Source of the DNA: Cupriavidus oxalaticus | Lineage (GTDB): Bacteria; Pseudomonadota; Gammaproteobacteria; Burkholderiales; Burkholderiaceae | Direction: 5' to 3' | NCBI RefSeq assembly: GCF_016894385.1 | Contig: NZ_CP069811.1 | Coordinates: 96,001 to 160,000, forward strand | DNA: 64,000 nucleotides | Shown here: in pieces, positions 35,388 through 43,713 of the stretch | Layout of the letters: the number at the start of each line of letters is the position of its first letter | Numbering within the stretch: position 1 is the first letter of the stretch | Translations under genes and position numbers: made by a program | The notes under the pieces: model-generated | What the model saw: only the letters and a program-made list of their open reading frames with translations | Database searches by the model: none | What the model was told of the DNA's origin: nothing

Positions 35388-36302
35388 TTACTGCGGGCCG
35401 AGCTTGTTGATCAGCGTGCCCAGCATTTCCATCTCTTCGCCGGTCAGGTCGGTCAGCGGCGCGCGCACCGGGCCGCCGTCGCGGCCGACGATGCGGGCGC
35501 CGGCCTTGACGATGCTCACGGCATAGCCGGCCTTGCGGTTGCGGATGGCCAGGTACGGCAGGAAGAAGTTGTCGATCAGGCGGCCCACCGTCTCCTGGTC
35601 GTCCGCGGCGATAGCGCGGTAGAAGTCCATCGCGGTCTTCGGGATGAAGTTGAACACCGCCGACGAGTACACCGGCACGCCCAGCGCCTTGTAGGCGGCG
35701 GCGTAGACCTCGGCCGTGGGCAGGCCGCCCAGGTACGAGAAGCGGTCGCCCAGCTTGCGGCGGATGCTGACCATGGCTTCGATGTCGCCCACGCCGTCCT
35801 TGAAGCCGATCAGGTTGGGGCAACGGTCGGCCAGGCGGGACAGCTGCTCGGCGTTCAGTTTGGAGTTGGCGCGGTTGTAGACGATCACGCCGATGTCGAC
35901 CGACTTGCAGACCTCTTCCACGTGGGCGGCGATGCCGTCCTGGCTGGCTTCGGTCAGGTAGTGCGGCAGCAGCAGCACGCCGGCCGCGCCCAGGCGCTGG
36001 GCTTCCTGCGCATAGGCGATGGCGGTGCGGGTCGGGCCGCCTGCGCCGGCCAGGATGGGCACCTTGCCGGCGCAGGTCCTGACCGCGGTGTCGACCACGG
36101 CGGTGTAGTCGGCCGGGGTCAGCGAGAAGAACTCGCCGGTGCCGCCGGCGGCGAACAGTGCGGTGGCACCGTACGGCGCCAGCCATTCCAGGCGGGCGGC
36201 ATAGGACTTCGCGTTGAAGTCGCCCTTGGCGTCGAAGTCGGTGATGGGAAAGGACAGCAGGCCTTCGGAGACGATCTGCTTGAGTTCGTTGGGTGCGAGC
36301 AT
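35388..36302 (-). CDS. kdgD: 5-dehydro-4-deoxyglucarate dehydratase
   Basis: A 304-residue class I aldolase-like enzyme (DapA/NAL superfamily). It dehydrates and decarboxylates 5-dehydro-4-deoxyglucarate to 2,5-dioxopentanoate, CO2 and water. The Schiff-base Lys is K168 in [19 protein letters not shown] supplies the GTxGE-type carboxylate loop, and the Tyr is in VIVYNRANS. The ATG at 36302, preceded by AGGA, matches the family start ([19 protein letters not shown]); 23 upstream in-frame codons are rejected. A promoter and GntR operator lie 75-110 bases upstream. Confidence 0.96.
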   Translation of the reverse strand: MLAPNELKQIVSEGLLSFPITDFDAKGDFNAKSYAARLEWLAPYGATALFAAGGTGEFFSLTPADYTAVVDTAVRTCAGKVPILAGAGGPTRTAIAYAQEAQRLGAAGVLLLPHYLTEASQDGIAAHVEEVCKSVDIGVIVYNRANSKLNAEQLSRLADRCPNLIGFKDGVGDIEAMVSIRRKLGDRFSYLGGLPTAEVYAAAYKALGVPVYSSAVFNFIPKTAMDFYRAIAADDQETVGRLIDNFFLPYLAIRNRKAGYAVSIVKAGARIVGRDGGPVRAPLTDLTGEEMEMLGTLINKLGPQ

Positions 36303-36649
36303 TGCGAAATCCTGATCGGGCCGGCGGGGCCCAGGGTGGTGACGGCGGCGACCTGCCTGGCGGCAGGTCATCCGAGTTATCAGTCATCGTACGACAATGA
36401 CCCGGCAAAGGCAATAGGGTAGAACTGGCCCCGGGTTTACCGGGAGGCGGAGACGGCGCGCGTGGGCCGCAGTAAGCGCGTTGGAAGAAGACGGATCCAC
36501 ACTGCGCCATGACAACTGAGTGTTATCGGGTTGTAGGACAACGTAGGTGACGGATAGTCAATAATTTTGATACGTCCATGCAAAGCCACCCCGTGCATTG
36601 GCCGCGGCCGGCTGGCACACTGGCACCCTGAACCAAGGGAGAGAACACG
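36303..36649. other. 347-base divergent region between kdgD and the dedA-type gene
   Basis: It holds the kdgD promoter/operator (36377-36414) and, nearer the plus-strand gene, a second palindrome GTTGT-agg-ACAAC (36530-36542). That palindrome resembles FadR/GntR half-site spacing and could control the DedA-rhodanese gene. No gene is seen. Confidence 0.5.
36377..36414 (-). promoter_or_regulatory. kdgD promoter with GntR operator
   Basis: Minus strand: TTGCCT (36414-36409), 17-base spacer, TACGAT (36391-36386). Covering the -10 is TTATCAGTCAT (36377-36387, plus strand), identical over 11 bases to the left arm of the gudD operator, with ATGAC completing a looser palindrome at 36397-36401. This ties kdgD and the dehydrogenase to the same regulator as gudD. 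Confidence 0.75.
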
Positions 36650-37630
36650 GTGGGAGAGTTGCAAGCCTTGCTGGAAAACCACGGGCTGATGCTGGTATTC
36701 CTGAACGTGCTGGTTGAACAGGCGGGGCTGCCGGTGCCGGCGTACCCGATGCTGTTCGTCGCCGGCGCGCTCGGCATGCAGGAAACCGGTCCGTCGATCG
36801 GCGCGGTGCTGGCCGCGGTGATCGTCGCCTGCCTGATCGCCGATACCGGCTGGTACTTCGCCGGCCGCCGGCTGGGGCAGCCGATGCTGCGCACCATCTG
36901 CAAGGTATCGATCTCGCCCGATACCTGCATCCGCCAGACCCAGTCGCTGTACCTGCGCGTGGGGCCGCGCTCGCTGGTGGTCGCGAAACTGCTGCCCGGT
37001 GCCGGCGCGCTGTCCACCGCGATGGCCGGCATGACCGGCACGCCGTTGCCGGTGTTCCTGTTCTATGACGCGATCGGCGCGCTAGTATGGGCGGGCAGCG
37101 GCCTGCTGATCGGCGTGGTGTTCAGCGACTTCATCGATGCCATCCTGGAAGGCTTCAGCACCTACGGCCATATGGCCGTGGTGGCGGTGGTGGGGGCATT
37201 CCTGGTGTTCCTGGCATGGCGCTCGTGGCGCCGCTTCCGGCTGCTGCGCATCACCAGGCGCGTACCGCGCATGAGCGTGGATGAACTGGAATCGCGCCGC
37301 GTGGCCGGCACGCTGCCCGTCGTGATCGACGTGAGGGCCCATGGCGACATGCCGATGGAGCGCATCCCCGGCTCGATGGTGCTCGACATGCAGGGCGCGC
37401 TCGACAGCCTCGACGCGCTGGGCGTGCCGCCCGCCGAGGCCGACATCGTGGTCTATTGCGCCTGCCCGCACGAGATGTCCGCGGCGCTGCTGGCCGAACG
37501 CCTGCGCGTTGCCGGCTACCCCAGGACCTGGGCGCTGGCCGGGGGCTTTGACGAATGGAAGCGGCGGCACGGCGAGACCGTGCCGCCTGCCGTCACGCAT
37601 CCCGATCCGGGCAAGGCGACGGCACGCTGA
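36650..37630 (+). CDS. DedA-family membrane protein fused to a rhodanese domain
   Basis: A 326-residue fusion. Residues about 1-190 are a DedA/SNARE-associated membrane domain (EQAGLPVPAYPMLFVAGALG, ADTGWYFAGRRLG, LVVAKLLPGAGALSTAMAG), the family of lipid scramblase-like proteins. After a basic linker (WRSWRRFRLLRITRR), residues 205-315 form a cytoplasmic rhodanese domain with active-site region VVYCACPHE (C270, C272) and the final AGGFDEWKRR. The start is GTG at 36650 preceded by AAGGGAGAG. The fusion suggests a sulfur-relay or redox sensor coupled to a membrane lipid/osmotic function; this is inference. Confidence 0.9.
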   Translation: MGELQALLENHGLMLVFLNVLVEQAGLPVPAYPMLFVAGALGMQETGPSIGAVLAAVIVACLIADTGWYFAGRRLGQPMLRTICKVSISPDTCIRQTQSLYLRVGPRSLVVAKLLPGAGALSTAMAGMTGTPLPVFLFYDAIGALVWAGSGLLIGVVFSDFIDAILEGFSTYGHMAVVAVVGAFLVFLAWRSWRRFRLLRITRRVPRMSVDELESRRVAGTLPVVIDVRAHGDMPMERIPGSMVLDMQGALDSLDALGVPPAEADIVVYCACPHEMSAALLAERLRVAGYPRTWALAGGFDEWKRRHGETVPPAVTHPDPGKATAR

Positions 37631-37640
37631 GCCGCAAGCC

Positions 37641-38597
37641 TCAGCGCTTGCCCGCGGTCTGGAATACCGACAGGTCCGGATAGATCGCGCGGATCTTCTC
37701 CCACTCGGCGGCATTGAAGAACTGGCACTTACCGGCGCCGAAGCGCTTGGCCACCTCCACGCAGAAGCGCACCGCCTCGGCGATATCGATCTCGTGGTTG
37801 GCCGAGGTGGCGCTGCCTGACACCACCGACTGCGCGGTCACGGCCACGCCCACCACCGGCGCCGCCGTGGCGACGTGCGGCTGCATGATGCTGTTGAAGT
37901 GGTACAGGCCGTTGTGGTACGGCGTGATGTCCTGCAGCGAGATCGGGAAGGTCACCGCCGGGCAGCCGGTGGTCGATTCCATCGTCGCCACCAGGTCCGG
38001 CGCCACGCGCAGGATATAGCCCTGCATCGCCGTCGGCGAGATGGCAAAGCCGCGGTGCTTGATGATGCTGTTGCCCTTGGACGCATCGATCGACAGGATC
38101 GCATCCATTTCCGGCAGCACCTGGTAGTCGTTCATGGTGTCGGAGGACACCGGCATGCCCATGAACGGCACCGGGTCGTGCGGCACCATCGAGACATCGG
38201 TCGACAGGTGCGTGGTCACGATCACGTCGCCTTGCAGGTGGTCGCCGCGCGCCTTCATCTGCGCCAGCTTCAGCGCCACCGCCAGGCAGCCGATCGGGCC
38301 GTCCGCATCGGACACCAGGCCAACCAGTTCCGGACGCGCGCCGATGGCGCCGTTGCGGCCGATCACGCCTAGCGTCGGCGCCTTGCCGCCGCCGCGCTTG
38401 CCGGCGCTGCCGGGGATCACGATGGTGATGAAGTCGGTGGTGTTGGCGGTGTTCTCGGGCGGCGCGTTGTTGACCGTGGTGACTTGCACGGTCACGCCGG
38501 CGCCGGCGTAGGGCGCGAACAGTTCGCTGACGACCGCACCGTTGGCGTGCGGGCTGTCCAGGGCTTCGTGAATGACCAGCGTCTGCTGCAGGGCCAT
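37641..38597 (-). CDS. DUF1177 family protein
   Basis: A 318-residue soluble protein assigned to DUF1177 from its overall pattern (VIHEALDSPHANG, GVIGRNGAIGARPELVGLVSDADGP, GDVIVTTHLSTDVSMVPHDPVPFMG, CPAVTFPISLQDITPYHNG). Conserved His and Asp residues in the TTHLSTD and PHDPVPFMG segments look like potential metal ligands, in the manner of amidohydrolases or peptidases, but no activity is established. It closes the IclR-OPT-aminotransferase-peptidase-porin run (59 bases after the porin), so a role in the same peptide or amide pathway is likely. Confidence 0.8.
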   Translation of the reverse strand: MALQQTLVIHEALDSPHANGAVVSELFAPYAGAGVTVQVTTVNNAPPENTANTTDFITIVIPGSAGKRGGGKAPTLGVIGRNGAIGARPELVGLVSDADGPIGCLAVALKLAQMKARGDHLQGDVIVTTHLSTDVSMVPHDPVPFMGMPVSSDTMNDYQVLPEMDAILSIDASKGNSIIKHRGFAISPTAMQGYILRVAPDLVATMESTTGCPAVTFPISLQDITPYHNGLYHFNSIMQPHVATAAPVVGVAVTAQSVVSGSATSANHEIDIAEAVRFCVEVAKRFGAGKCQFFNAAEWEKIRAIYPDLSVFQTAGKR

Positions 38598-38656
38598 GGC
38601 TTTCTCCAGATGATGTGCCCGGCCCGCGCGATGCGGGCGGGGCGTCGGTTGAATCG

Positions 38657-39817
38657 TTAGAACTGGTGGCGCAGGCCGACCATCACGGTGGTCTGGCTGT
38701 CGCGCCCGTCCAGCGGCGTGCCGCTGCCGCCGGTCCAGCTGGTGGTGTTGTTGCCGAACAGGCCCGACCAGTCGCCGTGCACGCGCTCGTAGGCCACTGC
38801 CAGGTAGGTGTCGGTGCGCTTGCTGAAGGCGTAGTCGGCCACGGCATACGCGGTGGTGCGGTTGCCGCTGAAGCTGTCGGCGCGGGTTCGGTTGTGCATC
38901 ACGCTGCCGGTCAGGGTGACGTTGCCGGTCACGGGGTAACTCGCGCCCAGCGTGAAGAAGTCATCGTGGCGGCCGCTGCCGAACACCGAGTTGATCGCCG
39001 CGCGGTTGGTCGGCGTGGCCGCGGTCGACATGCTGGTGATGGTGGCCGTATCGGTGCCGCCCCTGGAAGAGTCGAAGCCCGCGTCGCGGTCGCTGTGGAT
39101 GTAGTTGGCGAACAGGCTGGCGCGGCCGACCGCGGCTTTCAGGCCCGCCAGGTAGATGTTCGCGGTACGGCTCTGGCTGTCGCGGGTCTGCTGGAAGTCG
39201 CCGACGGCGGTGATCGGGCCGGCCGCGTACTTGACGCCGAACGACATCGACGACATCGCGCGGGTGTTGCCCGCGGTCTCGCCCAGCGCGTATTCGGCGA
39301 TCAGCGACACCGGGCCGAAGTTGCCGGTGTAGCTGACGGCATTGTCGTAGCGCTGGCCGGTCAGGTACACCATCCAGGAGTTCGACGGTGCCGCGCCCAC
39401 GCCGAGCGGATCGACGTAGTACAGCATGGTGTTGGCCGTGGTGTACTGCCGGCCCAGCGCCAGCTCGCCCCACTGGTTGCCGATCTTCACATACGCCTGG
39501 CGGCCGAACAGCTGGCCCTGCTGGTCGAACCTGCCGGTGTCGGCCAGGAACCCGTTCTCCAGCACGAAGCCGGCCTTGACCCCGCCGCCGAGGTCTTCGA
39601 CGCCCTTCAGGCCGAAGCGGCTGCCCGACAGAAAGCCTTCGCCGCCTTGCTGCAGGCCGACCTGTGCATCGCCGGCGGGGTTGGAATGGGTCTGGTACGT
39701 CAGCGCGGTATCGATGACGCCGTACAGCGTCACGCCGGACTGCGACATCGCGGCGGTGGGCAGGGCCAGCATCAGTGGGAAGGTCAGCCGGGCGGCGTGG
39801 CGAAGGGTTTGGCTCAT
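38657..39817 (-). CDS. Outer-membrane porin in the OPT/peptidase cluster
   Basis: A 386-residue porin. The signal peptide is MSQTLRHAARLTFPLMLALPTAAM|SQ, and the mature start SGVTLYGVIDTALTYQ is standard for the family. SRFGLKGVEDLGGGVKAGFVLENGF and FGRQAYVKIGNQWGELALGRQYTT are constriction-loop landmarks. The C-terminus VGLRHQF ends in Phe. GGAGGAGAAAACACA precedes the ATG at 39817. It lies downstream of pepE on the same strand, after a hairpin, so it may have its own promoter. Its position suggests it admits the substrate of the OPT transporter. Confidence 0.93.
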   Translation of the reverse strand: MSQTLRHAARLTFPLMLALPTAAMSQSGVTLYGVIDTALTYQTHSNPAGDAQVGLQQGGEGFLSGSRFGLKGVEDLGGGVKAGFVLENGFLADTGRFDQQGQLFGRQAYVKIGNQWGELALGRQYTTANTMLYYVDPLGVGAAPSNSWMVYLTGQRYDNAVSYTGNFGPVSLIAEYALGETAGNTRAMSSMSFGVKYAAGPITAVGDFQQTRDSQSRTANIYLAGLKAAVGRASLFANYIHSDRDAGFDSSRGGTDTATITSMSTAATPTNRAAINSVFGSGRHDDFFTLGASYPVTGNVTLTGSVMHNRTRADSFSGNRTTAYAVADYAFSKRTDTYLAVAYERVHGDWSGLFGNNTTSWTGGSGTPLDGRDSQTTVMVGLRHQF

Positions 39818-39840
39818 TGTGTTTTCTCCTCCAGAGGGCA

Positions 39841-39873
39841 AAAGGGGGCCGCGCGGGCGGCGCAGCGCGGCCC
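39841..39873 (-). terminator. Candidate terminator after the pepE segment
   Basis: Nine-base perfect arms GGGCCGCGC / GCGCGGCCC (39846-39854, 39865-39873) followed on the minus strand by CCTTTTG. It lies between pepE and the porin start; the U-tract is short, so partial readthrough is likely. Confidence 0.5.
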
Positions 39874-39960
39874 GCGGGGTGGTTATGTTTGTTTGTTGGT
39901 TGTGGTCGGGACTAGCCCGGACGTGTCTGATTGCTGATCAAATGCCTCTACCGCTGGTTT

Positions 39961-39986
39961 GCTCCCCTCTCCCGCTTGCGGGAGAG
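39961..39986. repeat. Second copy of the short palindromic repeat
   Basis: GCTCCC then CTCTCCCGC-tt-GCGGGAGAG, a perfect 9-base palindrome, begins 13 bases after the pepE stop. It shares GCTCCC and CTCTCCCGC with the unit at 25841-25877. Both sit directly behind a gene end. Confidence 0.6.
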
Positions 39987-39998
39987 CGGCGAAAACAA

Positions 39999-40754
39999 TC
40001 AGGCCGCAAATCCCAGCCAATCCTCCATCCCGGCAGGCCCGGTAATCCGCGACAGCGGAAAAGGCTCGCCCTCACGAATGGTCTCGACCTTGCCTTCGGC
40101 CGGGAACCACAGCGCATTGCGCTCGCCCAGCACGGTGCCGCTGGTGCCGTCCGAGTACAACGCCGAGCCTTCCGGCAGCGCGAACACCTGTTCCGGCGCA
40201 TTGATGTTCAGGAACTCCGCCAGGCGCTCTTCCCTGCTTTCACCGTTGTGCCCCGCAGGCTTGCCGCTGATGAAGTGCGGGTTGATCTGGAACGGCACCA
40301 GGCCCAGCGCGCGCAGCGACGGCGGCTGCACGATCGGCATGTCGTTGGTGGTGCGGATGGTCGGGCAGGCCACGTTGCTGCCGGCGCTCCAGCCGACGTA
40401 CGGCGTGCCCGCGCGCACCTTGGCGCGGATCGCTTCGACGATGCCGGCGTCGTACATGCGCTTGAGCAGCGCGAAGGTGTTGCCCCCGCCCACGGCGATG
40501 GCTTCGGCTTCCTGCACCGCGCGCAGCGGATCGGCGCTGTGGTGGATTGACTCGAGCGCGTAGCCGAGCTTTTCGAACACCGGCTTGACCATGCCTTCAT
40601 AGGTATCGAAGCTGAAGGTCACGCCCGCGAACGGCACGAACAGCACCTTGCGCGGCTCGCGCTGCAGCAGCGTGTGGATCTGCTCGCCGGCGTGCTCCAG
40701 GTAGCCGAGGTTGTCCTTGCGCGAACTGCTCATCAGGAGGATGCGTTGGGTCAT
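39999..40754 (-). CDS. pepE: Peptidase E (alpha-aspartyl dipeptidase)
   Basis: A 251-residue cytoplasmic serine peptidase of family S51. Peptidase E cleaves Asp-X dipeptides. The nucleophile lies in the elbow GWSAGSNVACP (S123), His in INPHF (H160), and an Asp at 138 (NDMPIVQP) completes the triad. AVGGGNTFALLKRMYD is the family substrate-pocket motif. The ATG at 40754 follows the class V aminotransferase gene by 29 bases. Length is close to E. coli PepE (229) with a short C-terminal extension. Its neighbours argue for hydrolysis of an imported aspartyl peptide. Confidence 0.93.
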   Translation of the reverse strand: MTQRILLMSSSRKDNLGYLEHAGEQIHTLLQREPRKVLFVPFAGVTFSFDTYEGMVKPVFEKLGYALESIHHSADPLRAVQEAEAIAVGGGNTFALLKRMYDAGIVEAIRAKVRAGTPYVGWSAGSNVACPTIRTTNDMPIVQPPSLRALGLVPFQINPHFISGKPAGHNGESREERLAEFLNINAPEQVFALPEGSALYSDGTSGTVLGERNALWFPAEGKVETIREGEPFPLSRITGPAGMEDWLGFAA

Positions 40755-40783
40755 GTCTTGGTTTCCGTTTTTCGGTGAGGAGT

Positions 40784-41968
40784 TCAGGCGATGGTGGCGC
40801 GGATCAGTGCGGCGACGCGGTCGATCTCTTCGTGCGTGTTGAAGTAGTGCAGCGACACGCGCGCCATGGTCGACACGCCATAGCGCGCCAGGATCGAATC
40901 GGCCATGAAGTTGCCCGCTTCGACGATGCATTGCTGCGCTTCCAGCGCGGCCACGATGCGCGCCGGGTCGACGCCGCGCACGTTGAACGGCACGATGCCG
41001 ATGCGCTGGGTCACGTCGGTGGGACCGTACAGCTCGAAACCCGGAATCGCGGCGAACTTCGCCACTGCGTACTCGGTCAGGTCGCGCACGCGCGCCTCGA
41101 TGGCGTCGATGCCGATGGCGGTGGCGTAGTCGATGGCGGTGCCCATGCCGAGGATGGCCGGCACAATCGGGCAGCCGGCCTCGAAACGCTTTGCGCCCGC
41201 CACCAGCGACAGCGCGCCGGTGCTGCGGTCGTACGCGCCGTTCCACCAGCCTACCAGCATCGGCTCGACCTGCCCGATCAGCGCGCGGCGCACATACAGG
41301 AAGCCCGAGCCCTCGGTCGCGCGCAGCGCCTTGCGCCCGCAGCCGGCAAGGAAGTCGCAGTCCAGCTGCGCCACGTCGGAGCGCAGCATGCCCACGCTCT
41401 GCGCGGCATTGACCAGCGACAGCACGCCATGCTTGCGCGCGACCGCGCAGATCTGCACAGCGGGCTGCACGGCGCCAGTGGAATTGGGCAGGTGCGAGAA
41501 CGTCAGCAGGCGTGTGCGCGGCGTGATCGCGGCCGCGAAGGCCTCGGGCGACAGCAGCCCTTCGGCATCGGCCGGCACCATCTTCACCACGATGCCGTGC
41601 GACTGCTCCAGCCGACGCCACGGCAGCAGGTTGCTCAGCATCTCGGTGTCGGCCACCAGCACTTCATCGCCGGCTTGCCAGGCGATGCCGCGCGCGGCGA
41701 TGGAAATGCTTTCGGTGGCGTTCTTGGTAAAGGCGATCTCGTCGGCCGCGCAGTTGAGCAGTCCGGCCAGCTTGCCGCGCACGGTTTCCACGCGTGCATA
41801 GGTCTCCTTGCGGAACGCCGGCAGGTAGATGCCGACGTGCCCGGTATCGAGCAGGTAGCTGCGCACGGTGTCGAGCACGGCGTCGGGCGGAATCGAGGCC
41901 GCGGCCGTGTCGAGATAAATGGTGGAGGCCGTCAGCGGCGTGTCGGCGCGGATTGCTTGGATATCCAT
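40784..41968 (-). CDS. Class V aminotransferase / cysteine-desulfurase-like PLP enzyme
   Basis: A 394-residue fold-type I PLP enzyme. The Schiff-base Lys is K213 in GCGRKALRATEGSGFLYV, aligned with SGHK..GP.G.G.LYV of SufS/CsdA. The residue that normally reads Asp in 'VDGAQ' is Asn here (N187 in LVNAAQSVG), and the His before the catalytic Lys is Arg. These changes set it apart from canonical cysteine desulfurases. It could be an epimerase, lyase or desulfurase acting on an amino acid released by peptidase E. It sits between pepE and the OPT transporter with 29- and 55-base gaps. Confidence 0.85.
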   Translation of the reverse strand: MDIQAIRADTPLTASTIYLDTAAASIPPDAVLDTVRSYLLDTGHVGIYLPAFRKETYARVETVRGKLAGLLNCAADEIAFTKNATESISIAARGIAWQAGDEVLVADTEMLSNLLPWRRLEQSHGIVVKMVPADAEGLLSPEAFAAAITPRTRLLTFSHLPNSTGAVQPAVQICAVARKHGVLSLVNAAQSVGMLRSDVAQLDCDFLAGCGRKALRATEGSGFLYVRRALIGQVEPMLVGWWNGAYDRSTGALSLVAGAKRFEAGCPIVPAILGMGTAIDYATAIGIDAIEARVRDLTEYAVAKFAAIPGFELYGPTDVTQRIGIVPFNVRGVDPARIVAALEAQQCIVEAGNFMADSILARYGVSTMARVSLHYFNTHEEIDRVAALIRATIA

Positions 41969-42023
41969 GGAATGTCTCGGGTAATGACAGGCGGGGCGCG
42001 GCGCAGGCGCCCCGAGGTATGGC

Positions 42024-43631
42024 TTACTTCTTCAGCTTGGTGACCGAGCCGAAGAAGCTGAACAGGGCGTCGCCGGCGATCACGCCGCCGGCAAAGGCGC
42101 TCATCTCGGCCAGGTGCTTGTCGCCGCGCAGGCGCTGCACCACGAAGCGGATCAGCAGGCCAGCCAGCACCGCCCAGCCGGCCAGCGGCGAGGCGATCAG
42201 CATGCCCGTGGAGAGCAGGATGCCGAGCTGGCGCCTGGAGCCTCCGAGCCACTGCAGCAGCGCGCCGGGGATGGCCCAGATCACCAGGTTGCGCGCGATC
42301 TCGGCGGACGAGCCGGCCTTGATCGACGCCGCATAGACCCGGTCCACCGGCGGGATCAGGCCCTGCGAGAAGAAGGTGCCGTGGAACACGATCACCACCA
42401 CCGCGGCCACGCCGAAGCCGACCATCGCCGCCAGGAACTGCTGCTTGCGGCCCGCGATCTCGGCCTCCATGTCGCGGCCCTCGCCGCGCAGCAGGTAGCC
42501 GGTCTTGAGGTCATAGCCCATGTCGGCGAAGGCCGGGCCGGTGGCGGCCGAGAAGCCCACCAGCACCGCCAGCGCCGTCGGCGGAAAGCCGATCAGGATG
42601 CCGATGGTCAGCGTGATCAGCGCCACCGCGAAGGCCGGGAACCAGCCCGAATGCATCGCCGCGATGCCGACGATCAGCTCGTGCACATACGCGGCAAAGG
42701 CTGCATACAGTACGAACACGACCAGCATGCCGAGCGACATGTCGGATACATGCCCGGCCAGCAGCGAGATCAGCAACGCGATCGCCAGGTAGATGACAAA
42801 GCCGCCCGACAGGATGCGGCTGGCGCGCGAGGCCGGGACTTCGATGGTGCGCGCGTCGGCGGCCGGCGCGTTGCGTGCACGGCGGATTTCCATGGCCACC
42901 TGGAACAGCGCGACGATGCCGGCGCCGATCATCAGGCCATGCGGGATATAGGCCTTGGCGATATCGATGCCGGTCACGGCCACCGAATAGCCGCGCACCA
43001 GCAGGCCGATGCCGAACATGGTCAGTGCCGCCAGGTTGCCCAGGAACGCCGCGCCGAACGCCGACATCGGCACGCCCAGCCACGCGCCGCCCACGCCCAC
43101 GGCAATGCCCAGCCCAAGGAACGCCGCCTTGCGGCCGCCGCGGTCGCCCGCCCAGATCGCCTCGGCGGTGGCGATGCCCGCCGGCCAGGTGCCGGTGGCG
43201 GGGAAGATCTTGCTGCCGAACAGGAAGTACAGCATCGCGCCGTCGACGAACATGGCGATCACCGCGCCGATCAGCATCGGCGTGGCCAGTTCGGGCATGC
43301 CCATCGCATACGGCACGCCGATCGGGATCATCAGCGAGTTGGCGGCGCCGAAGGTGGCCGACGAGATCGCGGTCTGCACCAGGTTCTGCCGCTCCAGCAC
43401 GCGGAAGCGCCGCGTGATCTCCAGCGGGATGCGAGAAAAGACGATCGCGATCAGCGCGCCGATGATCGAGGTATTGGCCGAGATTCCCAGCGACACGATC
43501 AGCTGCATGCCGATCATGGCGCCGAATACCGACAGCGCCACCGAGACCAGCAGCAGCAAAGGCTCCATGAAGCGCGACCGTGTCGCGGGCTGCGCCGCCA
43601 CCGGCGCGTTCAGTTGTGTTGGCATGGTCAT
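42024..43631 (-). CDS. OPT-family oligopeptide transporter
   Basis: About 535 residues with 14-16 hydrophobic segments, from LLLLVSVALSVFGAMIGMQL to VIAGDALFSFFG. The wording NTSIIGALIAIVFSRIPLE, GAANSLMIPIGVPYAMG and FPPTALAVLVGFSAATGPAFADMGYDLKTGYLLRG fits bacterial OPT proteins, which import small peptides or metal chelates using the proton gradient. The start may be ATG at 43631 (used), ATG at 43625 or GTG at 43640; GGGGAG lies about 11 bases before the chosen ATG. It is the first structural gene after the IclR regulator. Confidence 0.85.
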   Translation of the reverse strand: MTMPTQLNAPVAAQPATRSRFMEPLLLLVSVALSVFGAMIGMQLIVSLGISANTSIIGALIAIVFSRIPLEITRRFRVLERQNLVQTAISSATFGAANSLMIPIGVPYAMGMPELATPMLIGAVIAMFVDGAMLYFLFGSKIFPATGTWPAGIATAEAIWAGDRGGRKAAFLGLGIAVGVGGAWLGVPMSAFGAAFLGNLAALTMFGIGLLVRGYSVAVTGIDIAKAYIPHGLMIGAGIVALFQVAMEIRRARNAPAADARTIEVPASRASRILSGGFVIYLAIALLISLLAGHVSDMSLGMLVVFVLYAAFAAYVHELIVGIAAMHSGWFPAFAVALITLTIGILIGFPPTALAVLVGFSAATGPAFADMGYDLKTGYLLRGEGRDMEAEIAGRKQQFLAAMVGFGVAAVVVIVFHGTFFSQGLIPPVDRVYAASIKAGSSAEIARNLVIWAIPGALLQWLGGSRRQLGILLSTGMLIASPLAGWAVLAGLLIRFVVQRLRGDKHLAEMSAFAGGVIAGDALFSFFGSVTKLKK

Positions 43632-43713
43632 GTCTTCCACCGCTCCCCGTAGTGTTGTCTGGTTTTGTGTGTCGTGTGTGCGCGCGTTGCGCGGGCCGGC
43701 GATCCCGACCCGG

